A DNA stretch of 64,000 nucleotides from contig NZ_CP028918.1 of assembly GCF_003060865.1 (NCBI RefSeq), positions 2,840,001-2,904,000 of the forward strand, in the 5' to 3' direction. A program made the position numbers and the translations under genes. Positions 34,754 to 44,200 of the stretch are shown piece after piece. Source of the stretch: Gemmobacter aquarius. GTDB taxonomy: Bacteria > Pseudomonadota > Alphaproteobacteria > Rhodobacterales > Rhodobacteraceae. Numbering within the stretch: position 1 is the first letter of the stretch; the number at the start of each line of letters is the position of its first letter. The notes beneath the pieces were generated by a model. That model was not told the origin of the DNA. It worked only from the letters and a program-made list of their open reading frames with translations, and did no database searches.

Positions 34754-35167
34754 TCAGTCGGGGATCACCGCGGTGGCGTCGATCTCGACCAGCCAGTCGG
34801 GGCGGGCAAGCGCCACGACGACGAGGCCGGTGCAGACCGGAAACACGCCTTTGATGTATTCGCCCATGGTGCGGTAGACCGCCTCGCGGTGGCGCACGTC
34901 GGTCAGGTAGACGACGAGCTTGGTCACGTGCTCCATCTTGCCGCCGCATTCTTCCACCAGTTGGCGGATGTTCTGCATGACCTTGTGGGTCTGTTCGACC
35001 GGATCGTGGCTGCCTATGTTCTGCGCGGTGTCGAGGTCTTGCGGGCATTGGCCGCGCAGGAAGATCATCGTGCCGCGGGCGACGACCGCTTGGGCCAGAT
35101 CGTTGTCGAGTTTCTGTTCGGGGTAGGTGTCACGGGTGTTGAACTTGCGGTGGCGGGTGTGGGCCAT
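34754..35167 (-). CDS. RidA family protein
   Basis: A 137-residue YjgF/YER057c/UK114-type protein with MIFLRGQCPQDLDT, VMQNIRQLVEECGGKMEHVT, LVVYLTDVRHREAVYRTMGE and the C-terminal PDWLVEIDATAVI. Classical RidA deaminates 2-aminoacrylate and other reactive enamines and has an arginine just before the last glutamate-containing strand; the segment GLVVVALARPDWLVEIDA keeps the arginine (ARP). It sits between the DUF1028 and Rieske genes, consistent with scavenging enamine or imine by-products of oxidative N-dealkylation. Confidence 0.9.
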   Translation of the reverse strand: MAHTRHRKFNTRDTYPEQKLDNDLAQAVVARGTMIFLRGQCPQDLDTAQNIGSHDPVEQTHKVMQNIRQLVEECGGKMEHVTKLVVYLTDVRHREAVYRTMGEYIKGVFPVCTGLVVVALARPDWLVEIDATAVIPD

Positions 35168-35217
35168 TTTGTCCTGCTGATATGGTGGGTGCGGCCGGAT
35201 GTGGGGCCGGGGGAACG

Positions 35218-36372
35218 TCAGGCTTCGGGCATCATGTCGGCGATGTAGCGGGCGAATTCGAAATTGGGCCGTTCGAGGTGGCTCAGCGGGCCCGGGCTGG
35301 AGAGGTTGGCACAGAGGCCGCGGTAGACGCGTTCGGTGCAGCCTTTGTCTTCGATGTTCACCCTATCCAGCAGGGCCTTGACGGCGGCGAGGTTGGCGGT
35401 GGCTTCGGGGTCGGCCATCCAGTCGGCGCTCATGCCGCCGCCGAAAGTGACGTTGACATGGCCGGGGCCGTCGGGTGTGAGGCAGAGATACCAGAAATAT
35501 CCCGGTGTCAGGGTGATCAGAAGCGAGGGGTAGATCGCCAGAAGCCATGTGATGCGGCGCTGGTCGCCGGTCAGCGTGGTGTTGGCGGGATGGGCGAGCG
35601 CAAGGGGGACGGTGTCGTTTTTGACGATCCAGTGATAGTTGAAGGCGGGGTCGCCTTCGGGGCAGGTCATCAGCGCAAGGTCGCAACTGCCGCCGATGGT
35701 GCCCGCGTGGCAGGCGGGAAGGTGGTAGCTTTCCATGAAATTCTCGGCCAGCACCTTCCAGTTGGTCGCCCAGCGGAAGTCTTCGCGGAAGGTTTCGGTA
35801 TAGGTCGACATGTCGAGGTAGCCGACGAGGTCTTCGACCGGCTTCAGGCGCGTGGCGGGATCGGGGGCATCGGGGTCGAGGGTAACGAGCACCCAGCCGA
35901 GCCAGTTGACCACGCGGATCTGCGGCAGGCGGATGGCATCCTTGCAGAAGCCTTCGTTCAGGGTCATGGCGGGCGCGCCGCGCAGGGTGCCATCGAGGTT
36001 GTAGGTCCAGGCGTGATAGGGGCAGGTGATGGCGCGGACATGGCCGCGGCCTTCGAGCAGGGTCGACATGCGGTGGCGACAGACATTGGACATGCCGCGC
36101 AAGGCGCCGTCGCGGTCGCGCAGGATGATGACGGGTTCGCCCGCGATCTGCATGGTCAGGTAATCGCCCGGTTCCTTCAACGCGTCGGCGCGGCCCGCGC
36201 AAAGCCAGTCGCGGGCGAAGATGTGGCGCTGTTCGGCGGCGGCGAAGTCGGGCGAGGTATAGACCGATTTCGGCATGGCGCGGGCGCGTTCGAATGCGTC
36301 TGCGACATTGGCGCGCAATTCGGCGAGGGCCGAGGCAGCTGCAGGGCCAAGGGCGGGATCATGCGTGGTCAT
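35218..36372 (-). CDS. Rieske-type ring-hydroxylating/N-demethylating oxygenase, alpha subunit
   Basis: A 384-residue Rieske non-heme iron oxygenase. The [2Fe-2S] ligands are C98 and H100 (NVCRHRMS) and C117 and H120 (CPYHAW). The mononuclear iron site lies in WKVLAENFMESYHLPACH, with the bridging acidic residue and two histidines. The C-terminal domain is of the choline/carnitine monooxygenase and stachydrine demethylase type rather than a classic aromatic dioxygenase. No reductase or beta subunit gene is adjacent. With RidA and DUF1028 next to it, a quaternary amine or N-methyl amino acid is a reasonable substrate guess. The ATG at 36372 is chosen by homology of the N-terminus. Confidence 0.9.
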   Translation of the reverse strand: MTTHDPALGPAAASALAELRANVADAFERARAMPKSVYTSPDFAAAEQRHIFARDWLCAGRADALKEPGDYLTMQIAGEPVIILRDRDGALRGMSNVCRHRMSTLLEGRGHVRAITCPYHAWTYNLDGTLRGAPAMTLNEGFCKDAIRLPQIRVVNWLGWVLVTLDPDAPDPATRLKPVEDLVGYLDMSTYTETFREDFRWATNWKVLAENFMESYHLPACHAGTIGGSCDLALMTCPEGDPAFNYHWIVKNDTVPLALAHPANTTLTGDQRRITWLLAIYPSLLITLTPGYFWYLCLTPDGPGHVNVTFGGGMSADWMADPEATANLAAVKALLDRVNIEDKGCTERVYRGLCANLSSPGPLSHLERPNFEFARYIADMMPEA

Positions 36373-36498
36373 CGGCGGGCTTTCCGGTCGGGTCGGGATG
36401 GGGTCGCGCCGCTGTGGCAGGCGGGCGGCGAGGGCCAGTTTCGGGCAGCAAGGCGGGCAGGACAAGCAGGATGTTCCGCCGCAAGGCTTTGGCGCAGC

Positions 36499-37476
36499 CT
36501 AATCAAAGCCCGGCGCGTCCTGTCCCGTGGCGATCATCGTGGCAAGGCGGCGCGCGACGGGTGTCAGGATCGTGCCGGTGCGGGTCAGAAGGCCGTAGGG
36601 TTCGACGGTTATGCCAAGGTCGAGCGGCAGGATGACATAGGGCGTGCCTGCAGGCGACAGGGGGGCCGAGCCGAAACGGTCGCAGACGGCGCGGGCCAAG
36701 GGGGCGATGGCATTGGATTGCTGGATCAGCGCCAGCGTCAGCAGGAAGGACGCAGTTGCCAGACGCTGCGGCGGCGGCGGCAGGCCCAGCGCCCGAAGGC
36801 GGGCGAGCACGGCACGGGTCAGCAGCGCCTCGGGCGGGGGAAGCACCCAGTCGTAGCCCATCAGGTCGGTCGGTTCGATCCGGTCCTGAAGCGCGAGGCG
36901 GTGGCCACGGCGGACCATCAGCGCCACGGGTTCGCTGTCGATCGGGGCCGAGAGGGTCAGGTGGTCCTCCATCCCGTCAGGCATGCGGCCGATGGCGAAA
37001 TCGAGCCGTCCGGAAATGAGGTGCTGGCCAAGGACGTCGGAAGTTGCGACGACCGCCTCGGCGGTGATGCCCGGCAGGGCGAGGCGGGCGGTGCGGAGCG
37101 CGGGGAGCAGGCGGTCGAGCGCGGGGCCGGTGACGGACCCGATCCTGACATGGCCCGACCCGCCCGAGGCGATTTCGGAAATCTCGCGTTCGGCGTCGCG
37201 CAGTTCGGTCACCACGCGGGCGGCGCGGCGGGCCAGCGCCTCGCCCATCGGGGTAAGCGTGATGCCGCGCCCGGTGCGAAGGTGGACGGGTTGGCCCGCG
37301 ATACGCTCGACCTCGGCCAGAAGGCGGCTGGCGGCGGGTTGGGCGATGGAGAGGCGGCCTGCGGCAAGGCCGATCTGGCCGGTTTCGGCCAGTGCGTGCA
37401 GGAGGCGCAGATGGCTGAGCTTCAGCCCTTTGCGAAGTAGCGTGTCGGGATCATTCATAACATTTTCGCCATGCAT
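36499..37476 (-). CDS. gbpR: LysR-family regulator, GbpR-like (galactose-binding-protein regulator)
   Basis: A 325-residue LTTR with HTH LKLSHLRLLHALAETGQIGL and RLSIAQPAASRLLAEVERI. The effector domain has GHVRIGSVTGPALDRLLPAL and FAIGRMPDGMEDHL. In Agrobacterium and relatives GbpR is encoded divergently from chvE and activates it in response to sugars; exactly this arrangement is present, with 90 bases between the starts. The ATG at 37476 is used; one at 37458 is possible. The gap should hold the LysR box. Confidence 0.85.
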   Translation of the reverse strand: MHGENVMNDPDTLLRKGLKLSHLRLLHALAETGQIGLAAGRLSIAQPAASRLLAEVERIAGQPVHLRTGRGITLTPMGEALARRAARVVTELRDAEREISEIASGGSGHVRIGSVTGPALDRLLPALRTARLALPGITAEAVVATSDVLGQHLISGRLDFAIGRMPDGMEDHLTLSAPIDSEPVALMVRRGHRLALQDRIEPTDLMGYDWVLPPPEALLTRAVLARLRALGLPPPPQRLATASFLLTLALIQQSNAIAPLARAVCDRFGSAPLSPAGTPYVILPLDLGITVEPYGLLTRTGTILTPVARRLATMIATGQDAPGFD

Positions 37477-37566
37477 CCATCACGAAGCATTCTTTGACGG
37501 ATATGGCGCAGCTTGGCAACTCTGCGCGCACGTGCCGCGGCGGTTCGCGGCAAGGGAGGACATGCA

Positions 37567-38640
37567 ATGAAACTTTCCAGAAGGGCGCTTTTGGCGCTTG
37601 CGACTGCTACCGTGGCCGTTGCCGGCGTGCCGGCATTTGCCCAGGACAAGGGCACCATCGGGATCGCGATGCCGACCAAATCGTCGGCGCGCTGGATTTC
37701 GGACGGCGACTCGATGGTCAAGCAGTTCGAAGCCGCCGGTTACGCGGCTGATCTGCAATATGCCGAAGACGACATCCCGAACCAGCTTGCCCAGATCGAG
37801 AACATGATCACCAAAGGGGTGAAGGTTCTGGTGATTGCCGCCATCGACGGCACCACGCTGTCGAACGCGCTGGCCAACGCGCAGGCGTCGGGCATCAAGG
37901 TTATCGCTTACGACCGCCTTATCCGCGATTCCGGCGATGTGGACTATTACGCCACCTTCGACAACTTCAAGGTTGGCGTGCAGCAGGCGGAATCGCTGGT
38001 GAAGGGCCTGAAAGAGCGCTTCGCAGACGTGAAGCCGTGGAACGTCGAACTGTTCGGCGGATCGCCCGACGACAACAACGCCTTCTTCTTCTACGATGGT
38101 GCGATGTCGGTCCTGCAGCCCATGATCGACTCGGGCGACATCGTGATCCCGTCGGGCCAGACCGGCATGGACGTGGTCGGCACCCTGCGTTGGGACGGTG
38201 CTGTCGCACAGGCCCGCATGGATAACCTGCTGTCGGCCAACTATGGCGACAAGGCGCTGCACGGCGCGCTCTCGCCCTATGACGGGCTGTCGATCGGGAT
38301 CCTGTCCTCGCTCAAGGGCGTGGGCTACGGGTCGGGCGACATGAAGATGCCGATCGTGACCGGTCAGGACTGCGAAGTCCCGTCGATCAAGTCGATCATC
38401 GCGGGCGAGCAGTATTCGTCGATCTTCAAGGACACCCGCAACCTTGCCGGTGTGACCGTGAAGATGGTCGATGCGATCCTGTCGGGTGGCGAGCCCGAGA
38501 TCAACGACACCAAGACCTACAACAACGGTGTCAAGGTCGTGCCGTCCTATCTGCTGGAGCCGCAGCCGGTCGATGCGACCAACTACGAGCAGGTTCTGAT
38601 CACCGATTCGGCCTATTACACGGCCGACCAGCTGAAATAA
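37567..38640 (+). CDS. chvE: ChvE-type periplasmic sugar-binding protein
   Basis: A 357-residue class I solute-binding protein. The signal peptide is [20 protein letters not shown], cleaved after AFA. The ribose/galactose-binding fold follows with [66 protein letters not shown] and [15 protein letters not shown], all typical of ChvE. It binds monosaccharides such as galactose, glucose, arabinose, xylose and fucose; in Agrobacterium it also acts in sugar sensing. GGGAGGA precedes the ATG. Codon use is unusually biased, with consistent C/G third bases, as expected for a highly expressed gene. Confidence 0.95.
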   Translation: MKLSRRALLALATATVAVAGVPAFAQDKGTIGIAMPTKSSARWISDGDSMVKQFEAAGYAADLQYAEDDIPNQLAQIENMITKGVKVLVIAAIDGTTLSNALANAQASGIKVIAYDRLIRDSGDVDYYATFDNFKVGVQQAESLVKGLKERFADVKPWNVELFGGSPDDNNAFFFYDGAMSVLQPMIDSGDIVIPSGQTGMDVVGTLRWDGAVAQARMDNLLSANYGDKALHGALSPYDGLSIGILSSLKGVGYGSGDMKMPIVTGQDCEVPSIKSIIAGEQYSSIFKDTRNLAGVTVKMVDAILSGGEPEINDTKTYNNGVKVVPSYLLEPQPVDATNYEQVLITDSAYYTADQLK

Positions 38641-38658
38641 GCTGTAGCCTGAGACATG

Positions 38659-38690
38659 GCCCGCCCCCTGACGCGGGGGCGGGCTTTTTT
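38659..38690 (+). terminator. Intrinsic terminator between chvE and gguA
   Basis: GCCCGCCCCC (38659-38668) pairs perfectly with GGGGGCGGGC (38675-38684) over a 6-base loop and is followed by six T. It is the clearest Rho-independent terminator in the window, placed inside the transport operon, so partial read-through would give much more binding protein than membrane components. Confidence 0.85.
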
Positions 38691-38705
38691 GACCGGAGGG
38701 ACCGG

Positions 38706-40244
38706 ATGGCAAAGACGCTTCTTGAAATGCGCGGGATCACCAAGGTTTTTCCGGGGGTCAAGGCGCTGGACCACGTCAACCTGACGGTGGAACAGGGCGA
38801 GATCCATGCGATCTGCGGCGAGAACGGCGCGGGGAAATCCACGCTGATGAAGGTGCTTTCGGGCGTCTATCCGCACGGGTCGTACGAGGGCGAGATCATC
38901 TATGACGGGGCGCCCTTGGCCTGTCGTGGCATTCGCGACAGCGAGGCCAAGGGAATCATCATCATCCATCAGGAACTGGCGCTGGTGCCGCTTTTGTCGA
39001 TTGCCGAGAACCTGTTTCTGGGCAACGAGGTGGCAAGCCGTGGCGTGATCAACTGGCCGCGCTGTTTCCAGAAGACCGAGGAATTGCTGAGGAAGGTGGG
39101 GCTGGCCGAGGCACCGACCACGCAGGTAGGCAAGCTGGGGGTCGGCAAGCAACAGCTGATCGAGATCGCCAAGGCGCTGGCCAAGGATGTGCGGCTGCTG
39201 ATCCTCGACGAGCCGACCGCCGCCTTGCAGGAGAACGACAGCCAGAAGTTGCTGGACCTGCTTTTGGAGTTGAAGCGGCAGGGGATCACCTCGATCCTGA
39301 TTTCGCACAAGCTGAACGAGATTTCGCGGGTCGCGGACCGCATCACCATCATCCGCGACGGGGCGGCGGTTTCGACGCTTTCGACCGACGACATCAGCGA
39401 AGAGCGTATCATCCGCGACATGGTGGGCCGCGATATGGCGCACCGCTACCCCGACCGGACGCCCGCCATCGGCGAGGTGTTGATGGAGGTCGAGGGCTGG
39501 AACGTCTGGCATCCGGAACAGACCGGACGGCAGATGATAAAAGACGTGTCGATCAATGTCCGCAAGGGCGAGATCGTCGGCATCGCGGGGCTGATGGGCA
39601 CGGGGCGCACGGAACTGGCGATGAGCCTGTTCGGCCATTCCTACGGGCGGGGCATCAGCGGCACGGTGCGGATGGGTGGCAAGGCGGTGGATACATCGTC
39701 GGTCCAAAAGGCGATTGCGGCAGGGCTGGCCTATGTGACCGAAGACCGCAAGCAGTTGGGTCTGGTGCTGGAAGAGCCTATCGTGAAGAACATCACGCTG
39801 GCCAATCTGGCGGGGGTGGCGTCACGGTCGGTGATCAGCCGCGGGCGCGAACAGCAGGTGGCCGAGCAATACCGCCGTGCCATGTCGATCCGCACGCCGA
39901 GCGTGTTCCAGAAGGTGGTGAACCTGTCAGGCGGCAACCAGCAAAAGGTGGTGTTGTCGAAATGGCTGTTCACCGATCCGCAGGTGCTGATCCTCGATGA
40001 ACCCACGCGGGGCATCGATGTGGGTGCGAAGTTCGAGATCTATACGATCATGAACGAATTGGTCGCGCAGGGGCGCGGGGTGGTGATGATCTCGTCGGAG
40101 ATGCCGGAACTTCTAGGCATGTGCGACCGGATCTATGTGATGAACGAGGGGCGCATCATGGGCGAATTGACACGGGCCGAGGCCAGTCAGGAGCGGATCA
40201 TGGCGCTGATCCTGAAGAACGAAACGAAAGCGAAGGTGGCGTGA
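38706..40244 (+). CDS. gguA: Sugar ABC transporter ATP-binding protein GguA
   Basis: A 512-residue double ATPase of the carbohydrate uptake transporter-2 type. In the N-terminal copy Walker A is GENGAGKST, the signature is [15 protein letters not shown] and Walker B is [11 protein letters not shown]. In the C-terminal copy the P-loop is degenerate (GLMGTGRTE), as is usual for this family, with signature LSGGNQQKV and [13 protein letters not shown]. It powers import of sugars delivered by ChvE. The ATG follows CCGGAGGGACC; the stop overlaps gguB by one base. Confidence 0.96.
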   Translation: MAKTLLEMRGITKVFPGVKALDHVNLTVEQGEIHAICGENGAGKSTLMKVLSGVYPHGSYEGEIIYDGAPLACRGIRDSEAKGIIIIHQELALVPLLSIAENLFLGNEVASRGVINWPRCFQKTEELLRKVGLAEAPTTQVGKLGVGKQQLIEIAKALAKDVRLLILDEPTAALQENDSQKLLDLLLELKRQGITSILISHKLNEISRVADRITIIRDGAAVSTLSTDDISEERIIRDMVGRDMAHRYPDRTPAIGEVLMEVEGWNVWHPEQTGRQMIKDVSINVRKGEIVGIAGLMGTGRTELAMSLFGHSYGRGISGTVRMGGKAVDTSSVQKAIAAGLAYVTEDRKQLGLVLEEPIVKNITLANLAGVASRSVISRGREQQVAEQYRRAMSIRTPSVFQKVVNLSGGNQQKVVLSKWLFTDPQVLILDEPTRGIDVGAKFEIYTIMNELVAQGRGVVMISSEMPELLGMCDRIYVMNEGRIMGELTRAEASQERIMALILKNETKAKVA

Positions 40245-41446
40245 TGGCGGATACAACTGCATCGGGCGGCGAAAAGGGCATCGGCGCGCATCTGGGCGGG
40301 CATCTGCGCGAGAACGGGATGCTGATCGCGCTCGTGGCGATTGTGCTGTTCTTCTATGTGGTCTTGCAGATCGTGCCGCAGAACCCCGTCGATTTCCTGT
40401 CGGCGCAGAACATCACCAACCTTTTCCTGCAAAACAGCTACGTCATCATCATGGCGCTGGGGATGCTGCTGGTGATCGTGGCGGGGCATATCGACCTGTC
40501 CATCGGGTCGGTCGTGGGCTTTACCGGAGCGGTGGCTGCGGTCTTGACGGTGAACATGGGCTGGCCGGTCATTGCGGTGGTGCCGACCTGTCTGCTGATC
40601 GGGGCGGCTATAGGCGCGGCGCAGGGCTACTGGATCGCCTATTGGCGCATCCCGTCGTTCATCGTCACGCTGGCGGGGATGCTGGTGTTTCGCGGGCTGA
40701 CGCTGTGGCTGCTGAACGGGCAGAACGTGGGGCCTTTCCCGAAAACCTTTCAGTCGCTTTCGACGGGGTTCATTCCTGACGCCTTTGGCGTGGACAAGCC
40801 CAACGTGACGGCCTTGGTCATCGTGGCGCTGGCGGCGGCTATCGTGATTTTCATCGGCTGGCGGGCGCGCAACCGCGATGCCGAGTTTGGCATGACGCCG
40901 GAACCGATAGTGATGTTTCTGGCACGCAACATCATCGTCGCGGCGGCGCTGATGTTCGTCGGCTACAAGCTGGCAACGTTCCGTGGCCTGCCCAATGTGG
41001 TGATCATCCTTGGCCTGCTGACGGTGCTTTATGCGTTCTTTACCGAAAGCACGACGACCGGGCGGCGGGTTTACGCGCTTGGCGGCAACGAAAAGGCGGC
41101 GAAACTGTCGGGTATCAACACCGACCGGCTGGTGTTTCTGACCTTTTGCAACATGGGCGTTCTGGCGTCATTGGCCGGTATGATCGTGGCGGCGCGGCTG
41201 AATTCCTCGACCCCCAAGGCGGGGGTGGGGTTCGAGCTTGACGTGATCGCGGCGGTGTTCATCGGCGGGGCGTCGATGACCGGCGGGTCGGGCAAGATCA
41301 TCGGGGTGGTGGTCGGCGCGCTGATCATGGGGGTGATGAACAACGGGATGTCGATTTTGGGCATCGGGATCGATTATCAGCAGGTGATCAAGGGGCTGGT
41401 CTTGCTGGCTGCCGTGATTTTCGACGTTTACAACAAGAACAAATGA
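40244..41446 (+). CDS. gguB: Sugar ABC transporter permease GguB
   Basis: A 400-residue CUT2 permease with about ten hydrophobic segments. The cytoplasmic coupling region GHIDLSIGSVVGFTGAVAA is the usual early motif, RIPSFIVTLAGMLVFRG follows, and NEKAAKLSGI plus AAVFIGGASMTGGSGKI are the conserved loops contacting the ATPase. Two copies form the channel for ChvE-bound sugars. Its ATG shares one base with the gguA stop. Confidence 0.95.
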   Translation: MADTTASGGEKGIGAHLGGHLRENGMLIALVAIVLFFYVVLQIVPQNPVDFLSAQNITNLFLQNSYVIIMALGMLLVIVAGHIDLSIGSVVGFTGAVAAVLTVNMGWPVIAVVPTCLLIGAAIGAAQGYWIAYWRIPSFIVTLAGMLVFRGLTLWLLNGQNVGPFPKTFQSLSTGFIPDAFGVDKPNVTALVIVALAAAIVIFIGWRARNRDAEFGMTPEPIVMFLARNIIVAAALMFVGYKLATFRGLPNVVIILGLLTVLYAFFTESTTTGRRVYALGGNEKAAKLSGINTDRLVFLTFCNMGVLASLAGMIVAARLNSSTPKAGVGFELDVIAAVFIGGASMTGGSGKIIGVVVGALIMGVMNNGMSILGIGIDYQQVIKGLVLLAAVIFDVYNKNK

Positions 41447-41454
41447 GGCGGGCG

Positions 41455-42447
41455 ATGCTGATTTCGCAGGTGGTCGGGCCGGACGGGAAGATTGCCGTGG
41501 TGGTGCGCGACGGGTCGGAAGCTGCCGTGCTGCGCGGAGCCGACAGCAGTTATGCGCTGGCTATGGAGGCTGCGGCGGCAAAGCGGCCTGTGGCGGCGCT
41601 GGTGGCCGAGCGGGGGCTTGGCGAGGCGGTCGATCTGCCGTCACTTCTGGCGGCGGGGCGCGTGGTGCTGCCGATTTCGCACCCTGACCCGGTGCATATG
41701 CATCTGACCGGAACGGGGCTGACGCATCTGGGCAGTGCGTCGGCGCGGGACGCGATGCATGCCAAGCTGGAGGGGGCGGAAGTGCTGACCGACAGCATGA
41801 AGATGTTCCGCATGGGGCTGGAAGGCGGGCGACCCGCGCAGGGGACGGTCGGCGCGCAGCCCGAGTGGTTTTACAAGGGGAACGGCACGACCGCCGTGGC
41901 CCCCGGCAAGCCCCTGACCATGCCCGGCTTTGCCGAGGACGGGGGCGAGGAGCCGGAGATCGCGGGGATTTACGTGATCGCGCCCGATGGCACCCCTTGC
42001 CGTCTGGGCTGGGCCTTGGCGAACGAGTTTTCCGACCATGTGACCGAGCGGGTGAATTACCTCTGGCTGGCCCATTCCAAGCTGCGTCAGGCGTCTTTCG
42101 GGCCGGAAATCCTGATCGGCGATCTGCCCGCCGATGTGCAGGGCAGCAGCCGGATCCGGCGCGGGGGCGCGATTGTGTGGGAAAAGCCCTTCGTCTCGGG
42201 CGAGGCGAACATGTCGCATAGCTTTGCGAACCTTGAGCATCACCACTTTAAATATGACATCTTCCGCCACCCCGGCGATGTGCATGTGCATATGTTCGGC
42301 ACCGCCACGCTGAGCTTTGCTGATGGCTTTGCCACGCAGGCGGGCGACGAATTCGAGATCGAGGCGGCACCATTCGGCCTGCCGCTGACCAACCCCCTTG
42401 CCAAGGCCCCTGCCCTTGCGGGCACTGTGGCCGTGACCGCGCTCTGA
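41455..42447 (+). CDS. gguC: GguC / AraD1-type 2-keto-3-deoxy sugar acid dehydratase (FAH superfamily)
   Basis: A 330-residue protein of the fumarylacetoacetate hydrolase superfamily, always linked to gguAB in Agrobacterium. The C-terminal catalytic half shows the divalent-metal site region (YVIAPDGTPCRLGWALANEFSD with E and D ligands), HSKLRQASFGPEILIG and HHHFKYDIFRHPGDVHVHMF. Characterised relatives (AraD1) dehydrate 2-keto-3-deoxy-L-arabonate in the non-phosphorylative arabinose route. The ATG at 41455 follows GAGGCGG; one at 41443 overlapping the gguB stop would add four residues. Confidence 0.85.
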   Translation: MLISQVVGPDGKIAVVVRDGSEAAVLRGADSSYALAMEAAAAKRPVAALVAERGLGEAVDLPSLLAAGRVVLPISHPDPVHMHLTGTGLTHLGSASARDAMHAKLEGAEVLTDSMKMFRMGLEGGRPAQGTVGAQPEWFYKGNGTTAVAPGKPLTMPGFAEDGGEEPEIAGIYVIAPDGTPCRLGWALANEFSDHVTERVNYLWLAHSKLRQASFGPEILIGDLPADVQGSSRIRRGGAIVWEKPFVSGEANMSHSFANLEHHHFKYDIFRHPGDVHVHMFGTATLSFADGFATQAGDEFEIEAAPFGLPLTNPLAKAPALAGTVAVTAL

Positions 42448-42457
42448 AAGGAAGATC

Positions 42458-44200
42458 ATGACCTTTAAACCCGCCGCATGGCCCCGCAAACTGCGTTCGC
42501 AGGAATGGTTCGGTGGCACGTCGCGTGACGTGATCTATCACCGCGGCTGGATGAAGAACCAAGGCTTTCCGCATGACCTGTTCGACGGGCGGCCGGTGAT
42601 CGGCATCCTGAACACGTGGTCGGAGCTGACACCCTGCAACGCGCATCTGAACGATCTGGCGCAGCGCGTGAAGCACGGCATCTACGAGGCGGGCGGGTTT
42701 CCGGTGGAAGTGCCGGTGTTTTCAGCATCGGAATCGGCGTTCCGCCCCACGGCGATGATGTTCCGTAACCTTGCCGCCATGGCGGTCGAGGAAGCGATGC
42801 GCGGCCAACCGATGGACGGTTGTGTGCTGCTGGTCGGCTGCGACAAGACCACGCCGAGCCTGCTGATGGCGGCGGCCTCGACCGATTTGCCGTCGATCGT
42901 GGTGACGGGCGGGCCGATGCTCAACGGGTATTACCGCGGCGAGCGGGTCGGGTCGGGCACGCATCTGTGGAAGTTTTCCGAAGCGGTGAAGGCGGGCGAG
43001 ATGACTCCGGCCGAATTCGCCGAGGCCGAGGCGTCGATGAGCCGCAGCCCCGGGTCGTGCAATACGATGGGCACCGCTTCGACCATGGCCAGCATGGCCG
43101 AGGCGTTGGGCATGGCGCTGTCGGGCAATGCGGCGATTCCGGCGGTGGATTCGCGGCGGCGGGTCATGGCGCAGCTTACCGGGCGGCGCATCGTGCAGAT
43201 GGTGAAGGATGATCTGAAGCCTTCGGACATTCTGAAGAAAGAAGCGTTTGAAAACGCGATCCGCACCAATGCGGCGATTGGCGGGTCGACCAATGCGGTG
43301 ATCCACCTTTTGGCGATTGCAGGTCGCGTGGGTATCGATCTGACGCTGGACGATTGGGACCGCTGCGGGCGCGATGTGCCGACGATCGTGAACCTGATGC
43401 CATCGGGCAAATATCTGATGGAGGAATTCTTTTATGCCGGTGGTTTGCCCGTGGTCATCAAGCGGCTTGGCGAGGCGGGGCTTTTGCACAAGGACGCGCT
43501 GACGGTTTCGGGTGAAACCGCGTGGGATCAGGTCAAGGATGTGGTGAACCACAACCCCGATGTGATCTTGCCGACCGACAAGGCGCTGACGCAATCGGGC
43601 GGTGTGGTGGTGCTGAAGGGCAACCTTGCGCCCAAAGGGGCGGTGCTGAAGCCTTCGGCTGCGACCCCGAGCCTGATGGTGCATCGGGGGCGTGCGGTCG
43701 TGTTCGAGGATATCGACGACTACAAGGCCAAGATCAACGACGAGGCGTTGGACATCGACGAGACCTGCGTGATGGTCTTGAAGAACTGCGGACCCAAGGG
43801 CTATCCGGGCATGGCCGAGGTGGGCAACATGGGCCTGCCGCCCAAGGTGCTTCGCAAGGGGATCACCGATATGGTGCGGATTTCCGATGCGCGCATGTCG
43901 GGTACGGCGTTTGGCACGGTGTGCCTGCACACCTCGCCCGAAGCCGCCGTTGGCGGGCCGCTGGCAGTGGTGCAGAACGGTGACTTCATCGAGTTGGATG
44001 TGCCCAACCGGCGCCTGCATCTGGATATTTCCGACGAAGAACTGGCCGCGCGTCTGGCGGTCTGGGCAGCGCCCAAGGGTGCGCCTGAAAGTGGCTATGC
44101 CTGGCTGCACAACGCGCATGTGATGGGGGCGGATACGGGGGCGGACCTCGACTTCCTGCTCGGCGGGCGGGGCGCTCCGGTCGGGCGGGATTCGCACTGA
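42458..44200 (+). CDS. Sugar-acid dehydratase of the IlvD/EDD family, likely L-arabonate (or galactonate) dehydratase
   Basis: A 580-residue Fe-S dehydratase. The N-terminus LRSQEWFGGTSRD is typical of L-arabonate dehydratases rather than IlvD. Cluster cysteines are in SELTPCNAHLNDL, LVGCDKTTPSLLM and SRSPGSCNTMGTASTMASMA. KNCGPKGYPGMAEVGNMGLP and ISDARMSGTAFG are the conserved C-terminal blocks. It converts L-arabonate (perhaps also D-fuconate or D-galactonate) to the 2-keto-3-deoxy acid that GguC would take on. AAGGAAG precedes the ATG. Confidence 0.9.
   Translation: MTFKPAAWPRKLRSQEWFGGTSRDVIYHRGWMKNQGFPHDLFDGRPVIGILNTWSELTPCNAHLNDLAQRVKHGIYEAGGFPVEVPVFSASESAFRPTAMMFRNLAAMAVEEAMRGQPMDGCVLLVGCDKTTPSLLMAAASTDLPSIVVTGGPMLNGYYRGERVGSGTHLWKFSEAVKAGEMTPAEFAEAEASMSRSPGSCNTMGTASTMASMAEALGMALSGNAAIPAVDSRRRVMAQLTGRRIVQMVKDDLKPSDILKKEAFENAIRTNAAIGGSTNAVIHLLAIAGRVGIDLTLDDWDRCGRDVPTIVNLMPSGKYLMEEFFYAGGLPVVIKRLGEAGLLHKDALTVSGETAWDQVKDVVNHNPDVILPTDKALTQSGGVVVLKGNLAPKGAVLKPSAATPSLMVHRGRAVVFEDIDDYKAKINDEALDIDETCVMVLKNCGPKGYPGMAEVGNMGLPPKVLRKGITDMVRISDARMSGTAFGTVCLHTSPEAAVGGPLAVVQNGDFIELDVPNRRLHLDISDEELAARLAVWAAPKGAPESGYAWLHNAHVMGADTGADLDFLLGGRGAPVGRDSH

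Noticed and set aside
35182..37440. 752-codon open frame on the plus strand opposite the Rieske and GbpR genes
   Set aside because: Gly/Ala-rich shadow that spans two clear minus-strand genes and the gap between them.
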